NCBI GenBank assembly: GCA_007115705.1
Contig: QXEO01000722.1
Location: 2,602,098 to 2,666,097 of the forward strand
From: Dactylis glomerata
Taxonomy: Eukaryota > Streptophyta > Magnoliopsida > Poales > Poaceae
DNA length: 64,000 nucleotides
Direction of reading: 5' to 3'
Below the pieces are notes generated by a model. That model did no database searches. It was given only the letters and a program-made list of their open reading frames with translations, and was not told where the DNA came from. Each line of letters begins with the position of its first letter. The stretch's first letter is position 1. Below, in pieces: positions 56,570-64,000 of the stretch. The translations under genes and the position numbers were made by a program.

Positions 56570-58632
56570 ATGGCTAATCCTGAAAACACCAAGTTGTGTG
56601 ACTTTACTAGTACGAACAATAGTGATTTTATCTGCACTCCTATTGTGCCACCTGCTCCTGCTGCAAACTTTTATGAAATTAAGCCTGCTTTATTGAACCT
56701 TGTTATGAAAGAGCAATTTTCTGGTGCTAGTACTGAAGATGCTGCAGCTCATCTCAACAATTTTGTTGAGCTATGTGAGATGCAGAAATATAAGGATGTA
56801 GAAAGTGATATTATTAAGCTCAAGTTGTTTCCTTTTTCTTTGAGAGGAAAAGCTAAGGATTGGTTGCTGTCTTTGACTAAGAATAGTATTGATTCATGGA
56901 CTAAGTGTAAGGATGCTTTCATTGGTAGATATTATCCTCCTGCTAAAATTATATCTTTCTGTAGCAATATTATGAAGTTTAGTCAATTTGATAATGAACA
57001 TGTTGCTCAAGCCTGGGAAAGAATAAAATCTATGATAAAGAATTGCGCCACTCATGGACTGACTACTTGGATGATTGTCCAAACTTTTTATGCAGGACTG
57101 AATTTTTCTTTGAGGAACCTATTGGATTCAGCTGCTGGAGGCACTTTTATGTCCCTTACCTTGGGCGCCGCAACAAAGCTACTTGACAACATGATGGTAA
57201 ATTACTCCGAATGGCACACCGAGAGAGCTCCACAAGGTAAGAAGGTAAATTCTGTTGAGGAAACCTCTTCCTTGAGTGATAATATTGATACCATTATGGC
57301 TATGCTTGCTAATGATAGGACTCATGTTGATCCTAATAATGTTCCTTTAGCTTCTTTGGTTGCTCAAGAAGAGCATGTTGATGTGAATTTCATTAGAAAC
57401 AATAATTTTAACAACAATGCTTATAGGAACAATTTTGCTAGTAACAATTATAGGCCGTATCCTTCTACCAATGGTAATGGTTATGGTAATTCTTATGGTA
57501 ATTCCTCCAACAACACTAGGGCCGCACCCTCCGAGCTTGAGGTAATGCTCAAGGATTTCATCGGTAAACAAATTGTTTTTAACAAGTCTGTTGAGGAAAA
57601 GTTAGGCAAAATTGATATTCTTGCTTCTAAAGTTGATAGCCTTGCTCATGATGTTGAACTTTGAAATTAAAAGTGTTGCCTAATGATATGAAAGAGAACA
57701 ATGTTTTTGCTACTGCTAATGCTATTCAAGTTGGAATTGATGAAAATATTAGATTGTTAGCAGAATTGCATGCTAGATGGGAAAGAGAGGATAAGATTGC
57801 TAGAAATATGAAAGTTTGTACTATTACTACCTCTAATGATGTTGCTCCTAATGCTAGCAATCCTCTTACTTTGATTAGTGTAGAGAAAACTCCCGCTCCT
57901 TGTGTTAAAAAGCCTAAAACTGCAAAAACTTTTTCTCAAAAGAGTGCTGAAATTTTTCGGAGTGTAGGAAATGATAGCTCTATTTCCTTTAATGATTTTT
58001 ATATTGATGGCTGCAATATATCTGAAGTAATTTTGTTCTTACAAAAGCTTGCTTTGACTCCCAATGCTAGTTCTTTAAATGTTGCTTTTACTAAGCATAT
58101 TACCAATGCTCTCATAAAAATTAGGGATGAAAAGTTGCAACAAAAAGCCTCTGTTCCCAAGAAGTTAGAAGATGGTTGGGAACCCATCATTGATATGCAT
58201 GTTAATGGTTTTGATTGCCATGCTTTATGTGATCTAGGTGCTAGTATTTCTATCATGCCTAGAAAGATTTATGACATGCTTGACTTACCACCGCTTGAAA
58301 AGTGTTATTATGATGTTCCTATTGCTGATGTTGCTAAGAAGAAACCTTTGGGAAGAATTAATGATGTTCTTATTGTGGTTAATAATAACCTTGTTCCCGT
58401 TGATTTTCTTGTTATGGACGTTGAATGCCATGCTTCATGTCCTATTATTTTGGGAAGACCCTTTCTTCGAACTGTAGGTGCCATCATTGATATGAGAGAA
58501 GGCACTATCAAATATCAATTTTCACTCAAGAAAGGTATGGAACACTTCCCTAGGAAAAGGAAGAAATTACTTTTTGACTCTATTCTTAAAGCAAATTATG
58601 ATCTTGATACTTCATCTCTTGATATTACTTGA
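56570..58632 (+). pseudogene. Gag-protease of the outer Athila-like element, one frameshift
   Basis: Close relative of the inner gag-protease along its whole length. The first frame (56570-57664) holds the capsid core, the Asn-rich part and the coiled coil; the second (57661-58632) holds the rest with CDLGASISIMP and CPIILGRPFLRTVGA. A one-base loss near 57657-57662, with neighbouring substitutions, separates them. In the inner element the same site reads through. Apart from this, no stop interrupts the frame, so the copy was probably functional until late. Confidence 0.87.
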
Positions 58633-60855
58633 TTTGCAATTTTCTGCGCCTAGCTCAAAGGCGTTAAAGAAAAGCACTCTTGGGAGATAACCAATGTTTT
58701 ATTTTCAGTACTTTTTCTTTTATTTGAGTCTTGGAAGTCATTACTACTGTAATGACCGCTCCTTATCCTTTTTATTTCATTGTTGTGCCAAGAGAAGCCT
58801 CTAATTTGAGTGAGGTAAGATTTGGGGATGTTGCTGTCCTGAAACTATTTTCGGTGCTGCACCGTTAAAATTCGTAAAAATTCTATGTATATCTTTTGGA
58901 CCTGCGATTTCTTATGCATATGCCCAAGGTTATATCCAAACTTTCATTAGTTAAACACTTTTTGATTTGAGTAACAGAAAATCCCTCAAAAATTCGACCT
59001 TTGTCAGCTGTTCTGTTTTGACAGATTTCTGCCAATATTTGTGTTTGCCGCTTAATCGCTTTCTTTTGAGTTCTTCTGATCACGGAACTTTTGGGGAAGT
59101 TGATACAGTAGTATATCCAATATATGTGGTGGTTTTTGGTTGAAACCTGAAGCAAAAAGAGGTTGATTATATGTTATGCCTACACTAATGTTGCTAATAG
59201 ATTTGTGTTTAGTTTTGTATGAATGAAGTTTTGAAGTGTAGGGATTGGAGAATGATGAGATGAGTTGAAGAATGGAGAAAAGCTCAAGCTTGGGGATGCC
59301 CATGCATCACCCCAAGAAATATCCAAGAAGTACAAGCGTCAAAGCTTGGGGATGCCCCCGAGGCACCCCTTCTTCATCGGCAAAAATCAGGTCACCTTTC
59401 AAGACACTATATTTTTACTGCTTCATGCACTATGTGTTTTTCTTGGAGCGTCAGTTGTTTTTAGTTTTCGTTATTAGTTTAGTTTTCTTTGCTAAAATAA
59501 ATGTTTGGACCCCAACAAATTTCTTTTGGAGAAGTTGCCTTGCTTTTCATTTGCCAAGAACGCTCCAGTTTTCACTCTTATCAAAAACTGAGAGTTCTTC
59601 TTTTTCTGCTACTGCTTTTGGTTTTCATTTTTGCCTTGATTTGCATTCAGATCTTCTTATATTTATTCATCAAGGTGTATTTTTGCCTCTGATCTTTATT
59701 GGTTTTCATCAAAAGAGGTGTTTTTATAAAAAGTTCGAATGGTGTTGGAAAAGAGAAAAAGCTTTATGCAAAAAAGTGGTACAAGAAGGAGCTTGTGTAG
59801 ACTGCGGCTTAGGCTTTTTCATGTCATGCTTGATGTCTTTTTGATAGTATGCTTAGTGGTTTTGCTGTAGTATGACTTGTCTCAAATAACTGAGATTGCT
59901 TAATGAGCCTTTGAAAAAATCATGCGTTGTTTTAATTATTTGGAAGCATTATTTTGGTTTTCTCCTTGATGCTTTATTTGGGCTGACTTGGCACATGCTC
60001 ACACATGTTAGACTCTTACGAAGTCACCAATAGCCTCTATGATCATTTAGTTTTTGACTTTTGATGCCATCTTATGCTTCTTTTAATGTCGCTTTGTCGC
60101 TTTGCATGATTATGGCCATTATTGCTCTCTTAGTTGGTCGCTCCCAGTCTTTTGCTAGCCCTCGCCTTGTACTGAGTATGAGCTCTACTCGTGCATCCAA
60201 CTCCTAAAAACCAAGTTTTCCAAAGTGTCCACCATACATACCTACTAGCAATTTGCTATTCCAAGTAAATTTAACTTGCTTTTATTTTCTCTTCAAATTA
60301 AACTCCTACTCGTGCATCCAACTCCTAAAAACCAAGTTTTCCAAAGTGTCCACCATACATACCTACTAGCAATTTGCTATTCCAAGTAAATTTAACTTGC
60401 TTTTATTTTCTCTTCAAATTAAACTCTTACCAGTGTTATGCGAAAATTGGTCAGTAAAGCTCTCACGAACCGGACGGCACACTTTACTTTTTCCTGTTCT
60501 TAAAAATTTGACATTGTGGTCTCTTATGTTGAGTTGTTATGCTTGCAAGTTGTAAGTTGGAGACTAGCCCAGCCATGCAGTCATGGGCAAGCTTTCAACA
60601 TTGCACTTCTCTTTTGAGTTGATATCGTGATCTTTTGTTTATGGATGCCCACGGTGTGAAATGAATTGGGAATCTTGTAGGGATCATGGAGTTTGTATAT
60701 GTGTTAGGGAAATGCCTGGGCTGCCAATCTAAGCCATGCATAATTCATGGTGGAAATTTGCAGCATACCCATAGTGGACATTCGACGACCCATCTCAAAA
60801 TAAAAAGCTAAACAAATGGTAAATAAAAGAGATGTCGAGGTGTTCATTGTCTGCT
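58633..60855 (+). other. 3' non-coding region of the outer element, cut by the Copia element
   Basis: Homologous to 50755 onward and to 11710 onward. It carries AAGCTTGGGGATGCC near 59285 and 59344 and a 121 bp perfect tandem duplication. It stops in TGTTCATTGTCTG, where element 1 continues uninterrupted. Confidence 0.78.
60185..60426. repeat. Perfect tandem duplication, 121 bp period
   Basis: CTACTCGTGCATCCAACTCC ... CTTCAAATTAAACTC is present at 60185-60305 and again at 60306-60426. The other two Athila-like elements have one copy. Confidence 0.92.
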
Positions 60856-62557
60856 TGTCCTTGAAAGGAATATGCCCGAGAGGCAATAATAAAGTTGTTA
60901 TTATATAATTCCATGTTCATAATAGATGTTTATTTCTCATGCTAGAATTGTATTAATCGGAAACATTAATACTTGTGTGATTAATAAACTAAAAGAGTTC
61001 CTAGTAAAGCCTCTCTTTTATACTAGCTCATTGATTAACCGATGATCAAGGTTTCCTGATCATGAACATTGGATGTTGTTAATAATGGGGTCATATCATT
61101 AGAAGAATGATGTGATGAACACTCACACCCATAGTACGAATAGCAATACGATCAAGTCATCAAGTTCTTTGCTATATCAAACTCATACGAAATAGTTTTA
61201 ATCCTCAGACCATGAGATCATGTTAATCACTGATACTGGAAGAGTGCTTTGATGATATCAAACGTCACACCGTCACAGGGTGATTATAAAGGTTGATTTG
61301 GGTATTCTGAAAGTATTAGTTGAGGCTCATGGATCAAGAGTGGAATTTGTCCGACCCGATGACGGAAAGATATTCTCTGGGCCCTTCTCGGTGATATTGC
61401 ATTAGAATCGCTTGCAAGCATGTGACTAGATCACAGGAATGCATTATCACGGAACGAGTAAAGAGACTTGTCGGGAACGAGATTGAACTAGGTATGGTTG
61501 ATACCAAATGATCGGATCTCAGACAAGTAATAATATCGCGAGATAAAAGGAATTCACTATGTTCGTTACTGGTTCACACGATCACTAGTTCATCGTTGAG
61601 TAAGTGGGAGTCATCATGGATTTCCAGATCCCGCTGTTGATTATTGATCGGAGAGGAGTCTCAATCATGTCCACGTTATTCACGAACCGTAGGGTGACAC
61701 ACTTAAGGTTCGCTGTCGTTTTTGAGTGGATACGATACTCCGATCGAATTACAGGACAGCATGAGGGTTATTTCTAAAAAGCACCGAAACTGTTTCGGAT
61801 ATCGAAATAACTCAAGGGTGTATTTGTTAATGTTTGTTAATTGAATGAATTAACAAATATTAAAGAAATAAAAATGTTTTATTAAATCAATAAGTGTGAA
61901 TTTTAATTAGCATGAATGTCATGCATTAAAATGGGGGTTACCTCATGTTGATGAGGGGGTTACCACCATGAAGGGAATGAAGAGGGAGGTTACCACCATG
62001 ATGAGGAGGAGGAGCACCTCCTTGGGGCCGGCGCACCCCCTTGGGGGCTGCCCCCTCCTCCCCTATAAAACCCCCTCCCTCTCCTCCTTGTCTCACACTT
62101 CTTGATCCTCCCCTCCCTCGCATAGTTGCTGCCCAATTTCCGTCTCTACTTAGCGAAGCTCTGCCGGAATTGTAGTTCGTAGTTCATACACTTCGAGAAG
62201 TGTGTGGTGGAGTGTCCGGCGAATCCCTTCTTCCGCTGCCCCGCTGGACCGAGGGCGTGGAGGAGTCAACGTCGAGCTGTACGTGTGACCGAGCACGGGG
62301 GCGCTGCCACTTGTGGCGCCGTGTACACGATCTTGTGATCGTCAAGTGAACCACTACGTCGACTACGTCAAGTGAACAACTATGTCGACTACGTGCGTCT
62401 ACATCGACTCTCCATCGTCAACGTTTGTGCGGGAACGTAATCCCCGCTAACGGTCGTCGAGGGTTAGTCTCCGTTGCTACCACCTCGTAGAGTATCTTGG
62501 CTAGTTTATATGTTCTTGCGTAGGAAAAATTTTGTTTTCTATGCTACGAACCCATCA
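60856..62557 (+). repeat. 5' LTR of a Copia element, 1702 bp
   Basis: Starts TGTCCTTGAAAGGAATATGCC and ends CGAACCCATCA, directly before an initiator tRNA-Met PBS. The pattern ATATGCCC-GAGGCAATAATAAAG and the later CCAGATCCCGCTGTTGATTATTG and CACACTTAAGGTTCG are typical of BARE/WIS/Angela-like LTRs. TATAAAA at 62064-62070. The 3' LTR is beyond the window. Confidence 0.85.
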
Positions 62558-62558
62558 G

Positions 62559-62570
62559 TGGTATCAGAGC
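62559..62570 (+). other. Primer binding site, initiator tRNA-Met
   Basis: TGGTATCAGAGC, one base after the LTR end. Confidence 0.93.
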
Positions 62571-63733
62571 CATATCTATGCGTAGTTGGTATGCATGGCT
62601 AGAACACATGTGGATGTGGGCGTTGATGATCATGTTATTGCAATTTTTGTATTTTGGATCATAGTGGCATAGTGGGATTGAAGCTGCCCGAGACTAACCT
62701 TACGTGACCGCGTTCACGAGACTTGTCCCACACTTGACATGGTTCAGCATATGTGGCTTTGCAGGTGTACGTTTCTCCCACTATAGTTATGATCTATTTT
62801 ACAAATAGTTGTTAATAATGTTTTTTATCACCGTTGTGGTTTCATGTTCGTAGGTAAGAACGGTTCTTCCTAGAAAGCCCCAAACCACGTAAAATATGCA
62901 AGACAAATTAGAAACGTCTAACTTGTTTTTGCAGGGCATGTGATGTGATATGGTTAAATTGTTTATGTTACAAATTGTATGCGATGATCCTTTTTGTAAG
63001 TTATAAACAACCGGCAGGAGCCATATGGTTGTCTTTACATTTAAATGGCCTGCGTGCCGAATATATATATCCAAGTGATATATTGTAATGGAGGAAGACA
63101 ACCAAGGTGGTGCGCCATGGACCTTGGTGCTACGCCGGTGGAATGATGGAGATCATACCATGACGCACAAGATGGAGATCGAATGCGTGAAGGACCATAT
63201 CATATCACATTATATATGCATGTGATGTTTATCCTTTTATGCATCTTATTCTGCTTAGATTTGATCGCGTGGTAGCATTATAAGATGATCCCTCTCACAT
63301 AAATATCAAGATAAAAATGTGTTCTCCCATAACATGCACCGTCAAGAAAGTTCGTCGTTTTGAGACACCTCGTGATGATCGGGTGTGATAGACTCTACGT
63401 TCACATACGACGGGTGTAAGACAGTTTTACACACGCAGATGTTATGGTTCTACTTGGCGAGCCTAGCATGTACAGACATGGCCTCGGAACACAAACTGAA
63501 AGGTTAAGCATGAGTCATATGGTTGATATGATGAACATGGTGATATTCGCCTTTGAAACTATACCGTTGCACGTGATGATCGGTTGCGGTATAGTGGATT
63601 TGGTTCGTGTAGTCACTTAAGAAACTAGGAGGGATGTTGTTTTTAAGTGGGAGTTCACGTAGAATTTGATTTAACCTGAACTCATTCTATTATGAACTTA
63701 GTCTAAATTAACTTTGCAAATAATTTGTAGATC
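62571..63733 (+). other. Untranslated leader of the Copia element
   Basis: About 1.16 kb without a convincing frame. It contains GACTCTACGTTCACATACGA, GCCTAGCATGTACAGACATG and GGCCTCGGAACAC, phrases I associate with the BARE/WIS/Angela leader. Confidence 0.75.
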
Positions 63734-64000
63734 ATGGCACCACCTGCTCTTAATTTCAATGCGTTCATGGAGAAAGAAAAACTAGCCACCAACGGTAGCA
63801 ACTTCACCAACTGGGCACTTAACTTGAGGATCCTCCTCAATGCCTCTCAAAAGGGCTATGTGCTTGAGGCACCGCTAGGTAACCCGCCTGCAGAAGATGC
63901 TCCCGATGAAGAGAAAAATGTTTTTCTGACTCGTAAGGAGGACCACAGTTTAGTTCATTGCGGCATACTGTATGGACTTGAGCCGGAGCTGCGAAAATGT
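63734..64000 (+). CDS. Copia gag, N-terminal 89 codons, runs off the window
   Basis: The frame opens with ATGGCACCACCTGCTC and stays open to the last base. The product starts MAPPALNFNAFMEKEKL and contains NFTNWALNLRILL and KGYVLEAPL, the N-terminal part of Copia-type gag, followed by a Pro/Asp/Glu-rich linker. Gag makes the particle in which the RNA is copied. Protease, integrase and RT would follow outside the window. The start fits the first ATG after the leader. Confidence 0.85.
   Translation, partial: MAPPALNFNAFMEKEKLATNGSNFTNWALNLRILLNASQKGYVLEAPLGNPPAEDAPDEEKNVFLTRKEDHSLVHCGILYGLEPELRKC

Larger units (their letters stand above)
46153..60855 (+). mobile_element. Outer Athila-like LTR element, interrupted three times, partial
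   Basis: The element starts TGATACGTCTCC at 46153 in the LINE. Its 5' LTR is 46153-46870 plus 54924-56374, split by the inner element and by a hAT MITE; without inserts it is about 1.63 kb, the size of the inner LTR. PBS at 56385, gag-protease at 56570-58632 and the shared 3' non-coding region follow until a Copia element interrupts it at 60856. Its 3' LTR is outside the window. The base before 46153 reads GTCAC, the expected target copy, which cannot be checked here. Confidence 0.88.

Overview
The window looks like transposon-packed intergenic DNA from a large grass genome, most likely a Triticeae species (wheat, Aegilops, barley or rye). The evidence is nested LTR retrotransposons with PBSs for tRNA-Asp or initiator tRNA-Met, a BARE/WIS/Angela-like Copia leader, Athila-type gag genes, CACTA, hAT and Harbinger DNA elements and an L1-type LINE. 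Family names come from memory of sequence style, not from a search. I see no intact host gene, rRNA, tRNA or CRISPR array. The only host-gene relic I recognise is the C-terminal end of a short-chain dehydrogenase (6670-6900).

Left part (1-17.3 kb): a decayed CACTA element appears to run leftward from a terminus at 17301. It contains a minus-strand TNP2 transposase pseudogene (4023-5366) and the dehydrogenase fragment. Two LTR elements interrupt it. One is a minus-strand Gypsy-type LTR (about 490-4017), itself hit by a 2.2 kb short LTR element (1043-3248). The other is a complete Athila-like element (7052-16078, target duplication TAAGG) whose 5' LTR carries a hAT MITE.

Middle-left (17.3-32 kb): mostly non-coding. 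A degenerate array of AT-rich units (about 20.3-30.7 kb) hosts a 2.9 kb non-autonomous LTR element (21919-24834), a 768 bp solo LTR and a 956 bp Harbinger-like element. A recent 2.5 kb tandem duplication (24188-26703 and 26704-29215) copied several of these pieces. A CACTA-like terminus ends at 32076.

Middle-right (32-46 kb): a broken Tat-lineage Gypsy element (gag, protease, RT, RNase H, a second RNase H, start of integrase, 3' LTR 38163-39065), a minus-strand gag/leader remnant of another LTR element, then an L1-type LINE (about 41.1-46.15 kb) with ORF1 and a damaged ORF2.

Right part (46-64 kb): an Athila-like element inserted in the LINE RNase H region at 46153. A sister element (46871-54918) then inserted inside its 5' LTR. 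The outer LTR also received a hAT MITE (55533-56060), and a Copia element (from 60856) inserted in the outer internal domain and runs off the window end. Both Athila-like elements encode only gag and protease, so they would need a polymerase supplied in trans.
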